Program-made: the position numbers and the translations under genes
Notes under the pieces: model-generated
Told to the model about the DNA's origin: nothing
Database searches by the model: none
Seen by the model: only the letters and a program-made list of their open reading frames with translations
NCBI GenBank assembly: GCA_948562205.1
Contig: CAOYAN010000001.1
Coordinates: forward strand, 51,122-115,121
Origin: an uncultured Clostridia bacterium
GTDB lineage: Bacteria > Bacillota > Clostridia > TANB77 > CAG-465
Direction of reading: 5' to 3'
DNA length: 64,000 nucleotides
In this document: one piece after another, positions 57,742 through 64,000 of the stretch
How positions within the stretch are numbered: position 1 is the first letter of the stretch
Layout: the number at the start of each line of letters is the position of its first letter

Positions 57742-58422
57742 ATGAAAGCTTTAGGAAATGGATCTGGTTTTTCAAGAATTTATCAATCTGCATATTTTAC
57801 TGATAATAATGATTTAATTATAATCGATATGGGAGATACATCATATCACAAACTTCAAAAAATGGATTTAACTAAATATAATGATATATATCTTTTTATA
57901 ACTCATACACACTTTGATCATGTTGGAGGACTTCCTATATTTGTACAATATGTATATTATGTCTTAGGAAAAACTCCAATCATTGTTGCACCATCAAAAG
58001 AGGTAAGAAAAGATTTATATCAGTTACTTAAAATTGGTGATATTTTCAAAAATATGTATAAGTTAAAAATAGCAGATAAATTAAAAAAGGATTTCTTTGT
58101 AACTGCAATAAAAACTTATCATACTCCAGGATACTTAAAAGATAAATGTTTTGGATATGTATTTTTAGATAATGGTATTCATACTATTTACACTGGAGAT
58201 ACTTTTACTATTGAGCCTTTTAGACCTTTTATTAAAAATACCTCTTCACTCTATATTGATATAAGCGCACATTATGGGAAAGTACATTTAAAACTTGATG
58301 AAATTTTAGATGAGCTTAAAATTTATGCAAAAAATGGAACAAAAATATATCTTATGCATTTAGATGATAAAAATTTTGTTATGAATGCTATAAAAGGTAT
58401 CAAAAATATTCATATATTTTGA
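57742..58422 (+). CDS. Metallo-beta-lactamase-fold hydrolase (226 aa)
   Basis: MBL fold with the zinc motif THTHFDHVGG, further ligands in YHTPGYLKDKCF (His) and YTGDTFT (Asp), and LMHLDD near the end. It resembles RNase Z-like or phosphodiesterase-type MBL proteins but lacks the RNase Z exosite; substrate unknown. TAGGAGG precedes the ATG. Single-gene unit. Confidence 0.85.
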   Translation: MKALGNGSGFSRIYQSAYFTDNNDLIIIDMGDTSYHKLQKMDLTKYNDIYLFITHTHFDHVGGLPIFVQYVYYVLGKTPIIVAPSKEVRKDLYQLLKIGDIFKNMYKLKIADKLKKDFFVTAIKTYHTPGYLKDKCFGYVFLDNGIHTIYTGDTFTIEPFRPFIKNTSSLYIDISAHYGKVHLKLDEILDELKIYAKNGTKIYLMHLDDKNFVMNAIKGIKNIHIF

Positions 58423-58424
58423 AA

Positions 58425-58457
58425 AAGTCCCAGTAGATTTACTCTACTGGGATTTAT
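58425..58457. terminator. Bidirectional terminator
   Basis: Stem GTCCCAGTAGA/TCTACTGGGA with a short loop; A-rich before and TTTATT after. Serves the MBL gene and the convergent 79-aa gene. Confidence 0.85.
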
Positions 58458-58461
58458 TAAA

Positions 58462-58701
58462 TTAGATTTTAAACTCTTCTTTTAATTTTGTATAATTTGC
58501 AATACTTATAAGTGATGTATATACTTCCTTTAATTTTTCTTTTGGAAAATAATATTTTAATATATTTAGTGCATCATTAGAACTAAGTTTAAAAAATATA
58601 GCATCATCTTTTAACAATTCTCTAATCTTTAAATATCTATCTCTACTTATTTCTTCATTTATTTTTTCTTCATTTAACTTTCTTATATCATCTAACACCA
58701 T
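58462..58701 (-). CDS. Uncharacterised 79-aa helical protein
   Basis: No family recognised. Fully helical and charged, no membrane segment: VLDDIRKLNEEKINEEISRD, then DAIFFKLSSNDALNILKYYF. It overlaps the end of the upstream 547-aa gene by 14 nt, so the two are translationally coupled. As a small acidic-basic helical partner it could be a chaperone or inhibitor of that protein; no direct evidence. Confidence 0.65.
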   Translation of the reverse strand: MVLDDIRKLNEEKINEEISRDRYLKIRELLKDDAIFFKLSSNDALNILKYYFPKEKLKEVYTSLISIANYTKLKEEFKI

Positions 58702-60331
58702 AATCTACATCATCTCCTCTTATAGGTGACTTTCTATTACCTACAACTTCTCCAGACACATCAATTACTTGTGGTATGCTCTCATTTGCTCTAGACTTTA
58801 GGAATTTACCTGATAAAAAATTCTCTTTTAATTTATCTGGTGAAATGGTATCTAACGATCCTTTAGAACTAGCATAATAATATGATAATTTATTTATATC
58901 ATGATCATCTTTTATAGTAATTACTCTTGATACATTATATCTATATGAATTTTCAGTAGAAAAATCAATGGAAATATTACATTTATCCATTCTACTAAGT
59001 TCTTCTTCTGTAAAAATTTTTTTAGACATTGCATTTAAATATGCTATAACATCTAAGGAATCTATACCTTTAGCTTTATTAAATATTCCATTTAATAATT
59101 CTATTTTAACTTCTAATGATTTTCCCAATATTTCATTTCCTAAATTTTCATCATAACTCATATCATCTGCAAATATTTCAGTTACATCTAAGGAATGACC
59201 TTCACAAAGACTCATTTCCTCTTCTAATAATTCTCTATCTATCTGTTCATCACTAATTACTCTAAAACCACCTATTGGCATACCAAAGGTATTTCTTTGT
59301 AAATCTGTGATTTTAGTATTATCTATAGGATTTAACATACTATTTGTAGCATCTGCGATAATAACTTCATCATCTGCAATAAGAGTAACATACTTATGGA
59401 TTCCATTTCCTGATATAACACTTTCTATTCCTTTTTCACTCAATAATTTAGAATATAATTTTGACCATGTATTACAAACAAGTTCATTGTTTTCTAGAGT
59501 AACTTCATCAATATTTTGATTATATATTTTTTCTATAAATTCTTTATCTAAATCTTTTGGCATTCCACCATATGTTTGACTATATTTAACCTTACTATTT
59601 AGTCTTTTATATATTTCTTTAGATAAACCGATTTGACTCAAATTATCTGGTAAATCAACTAGAATAGCTTCCTTAAATTTCTCATCTAATTCTAAATCTG
59701 TTTCAAACTTTACACCATAATGTTCCAAATTTCTATCAAAAACTATAGGTTTTATATTTTTAAGTATTGCTTTTTTTCCAATTGTTCTAGAATTTTGTAA
59801 ACTAGCCCCAAATTGGTTTATTTTTGTACGCATTTGTTCTTTTGAAACACCACAAAAAAATTCTTTATTTTCCTCAAATTTTTTAAATTTTTCCCTTAAG
59901 TTTGAATCTCTTATTATTCTGCTTAGCTCTTCAAAAGAAATATCTTGACTACTTACATCATCACTACTACTTTCTATATACTCTTCCTCATTTACTTTAC
60001 AAATATTTCTTAATTGTTCATTAGAAAATTTAAATCCCATACTTTCAATTATGTTTTTATATTCATTTACTGGTGTAACAAACTCTTCTTTCTTATCCCA
60101 CGGTGTAAGAAGATCATTAATATCTACTTTTCCATTTATAATTGCCTCAATTGTATCAATTGTAAATATTTTTATTGTCTTTTCCTCTAAATATGTATTT
60201 TCTCTTAAATTCTCAAAAAAAGTATTTGTTTCCTCTTGCACTGGATCTTGTACTGGCTCTGGCAAAGCTTGAGGCTCATCTTTTCTGATTTTTTTTAATA
60301 TTTTTGAAATATAATCTCTTAATTTTCCCAT
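58688..60331 (-). CDS. Transglutaminase/papain-like protein of unknown function (547 aa)
   Basis: No close family recognised. Residues ~270-350 show a transglutaminase-like Cys-His-Asp triad in correct order and spacing: Cys286 in NNELVCNTWSKLYSKLL, His312 in GNGIHKYVTLIADD, Asp327 in VIIADATN. A hydrophilic, acidic N-terminal ~130 residues contains PEPVQDPVQEE low complexity. The C-terminal 200 residues are helical and acidic. No signal peptide or membrane segment. GGAGAG precedes the ATG. It could be a cytoplasmic protein-crosslinking or protease enzyme, or a secreted effector; the latter is guesswork. Confidence 0.7.
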   Translation of the reverse strand: MGKLRDYISKILKKIRKDEPQALPEPVQDPVQEETNTFFENLRENTYLEEKTIKIFTIDTIEAIINGKVDINDLLTPWDKKEEFVTPVNEYKNIIESMGFKFSNEQLRNICKVNEEEYIESSSDDVSSQDISFEELSRIIRDSNLREKFKKFEENKEFFCGVSKEQMRTKINQFGASLQNSRTIGKKAILKNIKPIVFDRNLEHYGVKFETDLELDEKFKEAILVDLPDNLSQIGLSKEIYKRLNSKVKYSQTYGGMPKDLDKEFIEKIYNQNIDEVTLENNELVCNTWSKLYSKLLSEKGIESVISGNGIHKYVTLIADDEVIIADATNSMLNPIDNTKITDLQRNTFGMPIGGFRVISDEQIDRELLEEEMSLCEGHSLDVTEIFADDMSYDENLGNEILGKSLEVKIELLNGIFNKAKGIDSLDVIAYLNAMSKKIFTEEELSRMDKCNISIDFSTENSYRYNVSRVITIKDDHDINKLSYYYASSKGSLDTISPDKLKENFLSGKFLKSRANESIPQVIDVSGEVVGNRKSPIRGDDVDYGVR

Positions 60332-60348
60332 AACAACTCTCCAATATA

Positions 60349-60377
60349 ATAATATATCACTTTGAAAAATAAGTAAA
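60349..60377 (-). promoter_or_regulatory. Promoter of the transglutaminase-like gene
   Basis: TTTACT (60372-60377), 17-bp spacer, TATTAT (60349-60354). Confidence 0.45.
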
Positions 60378-60475
60378 TAGGAAAAATAAAAGTATTTATT
60401 TATATATTTCTTTTATGGATTTTACTTTTTCAAGTTACCCTCTCAATATTATTTATAAAAAATTTAGCAGAAATA

Positions 60476-60504
60476 TTGACAAAAGCAAAAACTAACTGTA
60501 TAAT
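60476..60504 (+). promoter_or_regulatory. Promoter of tRNA-Lys
   Basis: Perfect TTGACA (60476-60481), 17-bp spacer, TATAAT (60499-60504), starting about 10 nt before the tRNA. Confidence 0.9.
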
Positions 60505-60522
60505 ATAAATTGTATTTGATAT

Positions 60523-60598
60523 GTACCATTAGCTCAGTTGGTAGAGCAGTTGCCTCTTAAGCAATTTGTCCAGGGTTCGAGCCCCTGATGGTGCACCA
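60523..60598 (+). tRNA. tRNA-Lys (CUU)
   Basis: 76 nt with encoded CCA. Acceptor GTACCAT/ATGGTGC, D arm GCTC/GAGC, anticodon arm GTTGC/GCAAT with loop CTCTTAA (anticodon CTT at 60556-60558), T arm CAGGG/CCCTG with TTCGAGC loop. It reads AAG. Confidence 0.95.
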
Positions 60599-60763
60599 TA
60601 ATGTAAACTAAAACTTATGCAATATAGTAATAAATTGATTTTTAAATATAAATAATAAAAGAATTTCTTTTATTTTATACACAAAAATCTATTTAGGAAC
60701 ATTTGCCTCGGGTTTTAGCTTTTTTATTTTTATAAAATATATACAGATAAGTTTAATAAAAAT

Positions 60764-60792
60764 TTGACATATACTTAATTTAATGTTATAAT
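60764..60792 (+). promoter_or_regulatory. Promoter of the antitoxin RNA
   Basis: Perfect TTGACA (60764-60769), 17-bp spacer, TATAAT (60787-60792). Confidence 0.85.
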
Positions 60793-60798
60793 TTAAGT

Positions 60799-60870
60799 AC
60801 AACGAATTGTTGAAAGAATTAAATGTTCAAAACAGTCGATAAGGTAATTACCGTTACCTTATCTTTTTTT
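60799..60870 (+). ncRNA. Candidate antitoxin RNA of a par/Fst-like type I toxin-antitoxin locus
   Basis: An ~70-nt transcript predicted from the promoter at 60764-60792 to a perfect terminator (stem 60838-60847/60854-60863 plus seven T). It holds CAAAACAGTC (60828-60837), fully complementary to the toxin message at 61017-61008, covering the TTG start codon. Its terminator region AATTACCGTT (60846-60855) is fully complementary to AACGGTAATT in the toxin terminator. Two separate pairing sites, one at the start and one loop-loop, is the design of RNA II of the par locus of plasmid pAD1. Confidence 0.75.
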
Positions 60871-60900
60871 GGAATAAAATTAATAAAAAAGCATAAAATA

Positions 60901-60932
60901 AAAGTAGTTAGAATTACCGTTCTAACTACTTT
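60901..60932 (-). terminator. Terminator of the toxin message
   Basis: 13-bp stem AAAGTAGTTAGAA/TTCTAACTACTTT with loop CGGTAA (minus strand), then TATTTTATG. The loop is complementary to the antitoxin RNA terminator loop. Confidence 0.85.
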
Positions 60933-60944
60933 AAATCATTTTTA

Positions 60945-61010
60945 TTACTTATTTTTTAACTCTTTTACAAGAATAATCATAAGAAATAAAATAAGAATTA
61001 AATAATCCAA
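60945..61010 (-). CDS. Candidate type I toxin peptide (21 aa)
   Basis: A TTG-started frame 8 nt after AGGAGG (61024-61019). It encodes Met-Asp-Tyr, then a hydrophobic run LILILFLMIILV, and a charged end KELKNK: the shape of small membrane-depolarising toxins (Fst/Ldr/TxpA type), though shorter than Fst. The 5' end of the message (start near 61042) folds CACCT (61043-61039) and CTCT onto AGAG and AGGTG (61021-61017), hiding part of the ribosome-binding site, as in Fst RNA I. A GTG at 61019 overlaps the ribosome-binding site and is unlikely. Confidence 0.65.
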   Translation of the reverse strand: MDYLILILFLMIILVKELKNK

Positions 61011-61048
61011 AACAGTCACCTCCTCTCTACCTAAGAGTAGGTGATATT

Positions 61049-61077
61049 ATTATAGAATTTTAATACATAATTATCAA
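61049..61077 (-). promoter_or_regulatory. Promoter of the toxin message
   Basis: TTGATA (61072-61077), 17-bp spacer, TATAAT (61049-61054). Confidence 0.8.
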
Positions 61078-61088
61078 GTATAATTGTA

Positions 61089-61364
61089 CTACTCTTTAAA
61101 GCAATCTATTATTTGTATAATAGATTGAACTTGTTTTTTGTTAAGTCCATTTAGACTTATAGATTCTGCATTATCTATTCCTAAAATGTAATCAGATGTA
61201 ACTTTAAATAAGTTAGACATTTCAATAACATATTTTATAGTTGGCATTGATATTCCCATTTCCCAAGCATTTACAGTAGAACGAGATACATTTAAAACTT
61301 TTGCAAGTTTTACTTGTGACAAATTATTACGTGTTCTTAATTCTTTTATTCTTTCTGATATCAT
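61089..61364 (-). CDS. XRE-family transcriptional regulator (91 aa)
   Basis: Cro/CI-type helix-turn-helix at the N-terminus: ISERIKELRTRNNLSQVKLA, KVLNVSRSTVNAWEMGISMP, then IEMSNLFKVTSDYILGI. A short ~25-residue C-terminal helix may dimerise. Start set at the ATG at 61364, after AGAGGTG; a GTG three codons upstream overlaps that site. Its gene ends 12 bp before the -35 of the toxin promoter and has an inverted repeat over its own promoter, so it may regulate itself and possibly the toxin. Confidence 0.9.
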   Translation of the reverse strand: MISERIKELRTRNNLSQVKLAKVLNVSRSTVNAWEMGISMPTIKYVIEMSNLFKVTSDYILGIDNAESISLNGLNKKQVQSIIQIIDCFKE

Positions 61365-61376
61365 AAAATACACCTC

Positions 61377-61422
61377 TTGATAATGAAATTATACATTATT
61401 AGTCTGTGCATAACATTATCAA
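61377..61422. promoter_or_regulatory. Inverted repeat over the XRE promoter (candidate operator)
   Basis: TTGATAATG (61377-61385) and CATTATCAA (61414-61422), 9-bp perfect arms 28 bp apart, flanking a TATAAT (minus, about 61389-61394). The half-site TTGATAAT recurs at the toxin promoter -35 (61077-61070, minus). Confidence 0.5.
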
Positions 61423-61503
61423 AAGATGTATTGTTTTTATAACATTTTTTTAGTTATGTAATATTTCAAAAAATTTTTAAACATATAAACTAAAGATAAA
61501 ACC

Positions 61504-62211
61504 TCATATAAACTTTCCATTTTTTTGTATTAAAGTGACATTATTTAGTAGTTCTTTTTCAAATAAATAATTAATGTTCTTTACAATAGATTTTTCAACT
61601 CTATTAGCTGACTTTGACATCATTTCTTTTACATAAGATAATGCTAAATTTTTCAATGTTTTTTCTATTTTTTCAGAAGAAGAATCTGCATATTTATAAA
61701 TAGTTTGTTTTTCTAAGCTTGAAAATGTTGTATATAAAATATATTCTTGTTTATCCTCATCATATGTATAATACCAATAGTTTACAACTAACCCACCATA
61801 ACTATTTTTAGCTCCAATTTCAAATACTATTTTTTTATCATCTTCAGCATAGTAGACATCTCTCAACTTAAAAGAAGAGGGGTCTTTTAAATCGCTTACA
61901 ATGTTTTTACACATATATGCAAGTAAATTTTCTTTATAAATTAAATCTTTTTTCTCACCTCTTGCTTTTTTATAAGCAGATTCGTAATTTCCTTCTTTTA
62001 AATAATCATCAGCTGTTTTAAATATACCTATTTTATATAATCCTATACCTGTTACAACAATTAAGATAATCATAGTTAAAATTAAAGTTATAAAGTATAT
62101 CATCCTCTTAGTAATAAGAGAATGATCATTTAATTTATAACCACAATTTAGACAAGTTTTACTAGTGCTAGATATTTCCTTTCCACATTCAGGGCAATGT
62201 ATAAGTGCCAT
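61504..62211 (-). CDS. Zinc-ribbon membrane protein (235 aa)
   Basis: N-terminal zinc ribbon CPECGKEISSTSKTCLNCGY (residues 6-25), then a membrane helix (~38-60, IYFITLILTMIILIVVTGIG) and an outside domain of ~170 residues with YLKEGNYESAYKKARGEKKD, resembling a TPR-like turn, then a beta-rich part. Zinc-ribbon plus single helix plus outer domain is common in Firmicute stress and envelope proteins of the TcaA type; function unknown. AAGGAGG precedes the ATG. Confidence 0.7.
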   Translation of the reverse strand: MALIHCPECGKEISSTSKTCLNCGYKLNDHSLITKRMIYFITLILTMIILIVVTGIGLYKIGIFKTADDYLKEGNYESAYKKARGEKKDLIYKENLLAYMCKNIVSDLKDPSSFKLRDVYYAEDDKKIVFEIGAKNSYGGLVVNYWYYTYDEDKQEYILYTTFSSLEKQTIYKYADSSSEKIEKTLKNLALSYVKEMMSKSANRVEKSIVKNINYLFEKELLNNVTLIQKNGKFI

Positions 62212-62274
62212 AAATTTCCTCCTTAGTATCTAATTTTCTATTTATATTGAATAATATTTATACATTATTTTAAT

Positions 62275-63141
62275 TTAATGTAAAGGCTTTCCTTTATATT
62301 CTTCTAACCAATATTCATAATATGGATTTTCCCATTTTGAGCCATCATAGTACTCTACACTTTTGACACAAGCTATTATATTTTTCATTTTTTCTTCATT
62401 GTCATAAATGCTAAAATATTGGTCATCACCATAAGTTTGATTAGGCTGAATATTTGCAGCTTTTCCCTGTCCTAAAAATAAATAATCCTTATATGATATG
62501 TTTAAAGGATAACCATTTTCATCATAAGCTAAAACACCTACAACAAAATCTTTTACAACTTTGTTAGTATTATTTTTAACTATAACTCGTACACCTGAAA
62601 TACTATCAGAATACCACTCTGTATGAGTTTTAGCTGACTCAACTGTTATTTCTTGCTCTGCTTTATCTTTTTCAATTTTTTGTTTAGTTGCTTTTTCTTC
62701 AATATCATTAAGTTTACTTGTAATAGTGGAATCATTTTTTATTATTTCACTTAAATCAGAAAGCTTTTCTTTTGCTTCTATATAGTTATTATCATTTATC
62801 AATCTTTCTACATCATTAATTACAGTATCTTTTATATTATTTGTGTTATCTTTAATAAATCTTTGTGCAACTTTGTAATTATTATTATCTTTTTCAATAA
62901 CTTTAGCATAATTTTTGTATGCTTCAAACAAGTCAGTTTGTTCCATTTCTTTAGCTTTTTCAAAGTAGTCTTTTGATTCTTTTAATTCTTCTAAATCATT
63001 TATAGCTTTATCAACTTTTCCAGTTAATTTAGTAAGTTGCTTCAAAGACTCAAACTTTTCTTTTATTGATGTATAATCTATTTTTTCATCAATAAAGTCA
63101 TTTAACATTTCATTTAATTCATTATTTAGTACCTTTTCCAT
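62275..63141 (-). CDS. Outer part of a membrane protein split by a frameshift (DUF5780-like end)
   Basis: 288 aa, mostly coiled coil (residues 1-170, ELKESKDYFEKAKEMEQTDL-type helices), then a beta domain with VRVIVKNNTNKVVKDFVVGV, LAYDENGYPLNISYKD and a Trp/Tyr-rich end YYDGSKWENPYYEYWLEEYK, similar to DUF5780. There is no signal or membrane segment, and no ribosome-binding site before the ATG. The 75-aa frame that overlaps its start supplies both, so the two look like one gene broken at the A7 tract near 63144-63150. Confidence 0.65.
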   Translation of the reverse strand: MEKVLNNELNEMLNDFIDEKIDYTSIKEKFESLKQLTKLTGKVDKAINDLEELKESKDYFEKAKEMEQTDLFEAYKNYAKVIEKDNNNYKVAQRFIKDNTNNIKDTVINDVERLINDNNYIEAKEKLSDLSEIIKNDSTITSKLNDIEEKATKQKIEKDKAEQEITVESAKTHTEWYSDSISGVRVIVKNNTNKVVKDFVVGVLAYDENGYPLNISYKDYLFLGQGKAANIQPNQTYGDDQYFSIYDNEEKMKNIIACVKSVEYYDGSKWENPYYEYWLEEYKGKPLH

Positions 63142-63353
63142 ATTTTTTTATCGTTATATTTTGTAGCATCTGAATATATTTCATTTGCATTTTCTATATT
63201 CATAGCTTCTAAGCTACTTTTAAACTTTCTTACAGGGTTTGTAAAATAGCTTATTGATATAATACTTGCAATAAGTAAAATAAAAATTATACATACTACA
63301 GAAGCTATAATTATTATTTTTTTCTTACTCAAAAAATTCTTTCCATTTTCCAT
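63126..63353 (-). CDS. Membrane-anchor fragment of the same split protein (75 aa)
   Basis: Begins with TAGGAGAT and an ATG, a basic segment LSKKK and a membrane helix (~12-34, IIIIASVVCIIFILLIASII), then KFKSSLEAMNIENANEIYSD, a TPR-like helical turn. It stops at WKRY* just after the A7 tract. Adding one A there would join it in frame to the 288-aa part, making ~360 aa with an anchor, coiled coil and C-terminal beta domain. Confidence 0.65.
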   Translation of the reverse strand: MENGKNFLSKKKIIIIASVVCIIFILLIASIISISYFTNPVRKFKSSLEAMNIENANEIYSDATKYNDKKIWKRY

Positions 63354-63366
63354 AATATAAAATCTC

Positions 63367-63945
63367 CTATATTAATTTATATACTTTTTCATAATTTACA
63401 TTATCTAAAGTTGTAGCTTTCTCCCAAGTTTCTAAAACTTTACTATTGATTTGGGCAATAAACATTTGTAAAAAGCTATTTTCAAGACTGTTTTCATCTG
63501 TATTTTGTTCATCTGTTTTATAATCCTCTTCAAATACATTAAACATAGTTATTTTACCATTAGAAACTATCACTTTTTTTCTAACAGGTTCTTTATCTTC
63601 AATTACCATATCCATATCTATTATGTAGACAGAATCTTCATATTTTTTTATTTCATATATTTTTGGACAAAACTCTTTAATAAAAATACTTTCAGTAGGT
63701 GACATATTGAAGTCAGACATATCTGTAATTTCTTTTTTTTCTTCTCCTTTTAATAGATTTTCCTTTAACTCACCTAACATATCAAAAATTTCTTTTTCAT
63801 TATCACTAAAAGTCATTTTTTCAAATACAGTTAAGGAATTTAAATTCTCACTTATTTTCTCTCTTTTAAAGAAAATAAAATAACTAGATACTCCAATAAG
63901 TATTATTAAAATACTTATTATTAAAATTTTTAAACTTGATTTCAT
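63367..63945 (-). CDS. Membrane-anchored extracytoplasmic protein (192 aa)
   Basis: Basic start MKSSLK and hydrophobic stretch (~5-26, ILIISILIILIGVSSYFIFF) make a signal anchor. The remainder is acidic, alpha then beta, with MVIEDKEPVRKKVIVSNGKI as a strand pair and an NTF2-like look; family not recognised. AAGGGAG precedes the ATG. First visible gene of the operon running to 61504. Confidence 0.65.
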   Translation of the reverse strand: MKSSLKILIISILIILIGVSSYFIFFKREKISENLNSLTVFEKMTFSDNEKEIFDMLGELKENLLKGEEKKEITDMSDFNMSPTESIFIKEFCPKIYEIKKYEDSVYIIDMDMVIEDKEPVRKKVIVSNGKITMFNVFEEDYKTDEQNTDENSLENSFLQMFIAQINSKVLETWEKATTLDNVNYEKVYKLI

Positions 63946-63993
63946 ATAATTTCTCCCTTCTTATGTACATTTAACAATACATATTATGATTAC

Positions 63994-63999
63994 ATTATA
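63994..63999 (-). promoter_or_regulatory. Possible -10 of the last operon
   Basis: TATAAT at 63999-63994; a -35 would lie outside the window. Confidence 0.3.
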
Positions 64000-64000
64000 G

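Noticed and set aside
58688..60331. A type IV effector assignment for the transglutaminase-like protein
   Set aside because: It is not linked to the secretion locus by operon or motif and has no recognisable secretion signal.
60823..61005. A 60-codon plus-strand frame across the type I toxin-antitoxin region
   Set aside because: It runs through both terminator stems and the complement of the toxin message and lacks a ribosome-binding site; the RNA-pair reading explains the DNA better.

Overview
The window is AT-rich (well under 35% GC by eye) and reads as chromosome of a low-GC Gram-positive bacterium, most likely an uncultured clostridial gut lineage. The basis is AGGAGG ribosome-binding sites, sigma-A type promoters with 17-bp spacers, standard code (TGA is a stop), a T-box leader, RNase J, and LytM/NlpC wall hydrolases. 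Most genes are on the minus strand. The species cannot be named from sequence alone.

Layout. 1-3240: the 5' part of a large surface adhesin (VWA domain plus MucBP-like repeats) running off the left edge. 3265-6773: ileS with an isoleucine T-box leader. 6792-7842: two frameshifted DUF4160-type genes between ~100-bp direct repeats. 7906-11451: a small membrane protein gene, then an operon encoding a nucleotide-pyrophosphatase-like phosphodiesterase, a 52-aa Fic antitoxin and a Fic-kinase (APH) fusion. 11514-15875 and 19795-20528: seven paralogues of an unrecognised membrane-protein family, most with their own consensus promoter and terminator; rnjA-gltX lies between copies six and seven. 20547-25456: a small HTH-like protein, a B12/radical-SAM protein, a 48-aa membrane peptide and nadE. 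25559-32620: glycolytic operon gap-pgk-tpiA-gpmI-(zinc-ribbon unknown)-eno. 32648-50130: a type IV secretion-like locus (VirB2 pilins, PrgI/VirB3, VirB4, VirB6/TrbL, several VirB8-like proteins, a triple-domain wall hydrolase, a replication-relaxation-like protein, an S1 protein) with no relaxase, coupling protein or integrase visible. 50127-57502: a leaderless-looking LytM gene, an SSB-like gene, and the operon glyA-pgi-GT-C-traX-GT-C. 57661-60377: an MBL hydrolase and a transglutaminase-like unknown. 60476-60598: tRNA-Lys(CUU). 60764-61077: a compact type I toxin-antitoxin locus of par/Fst design. 61089-64000: an XRE repressor and a membrane-anchored operon with one apparent frameshift.

How it fits together. 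Housekeeping genes form ordinary operons. Accessory parts are inserted between them: two toxin-antitoxin-type systems (Fic-APH; par-like RNA pair), one decaying pair, a tandemly amplified membrane-protein family, and a secretion apparatus that may be domesticated because no DNA-mobilisation module is visible. The strongest candidates for undescribed biology are the phosphodiesterase/antitoxin/Fic-APH operon, the par-like locus, and the seven-copy membrane family.
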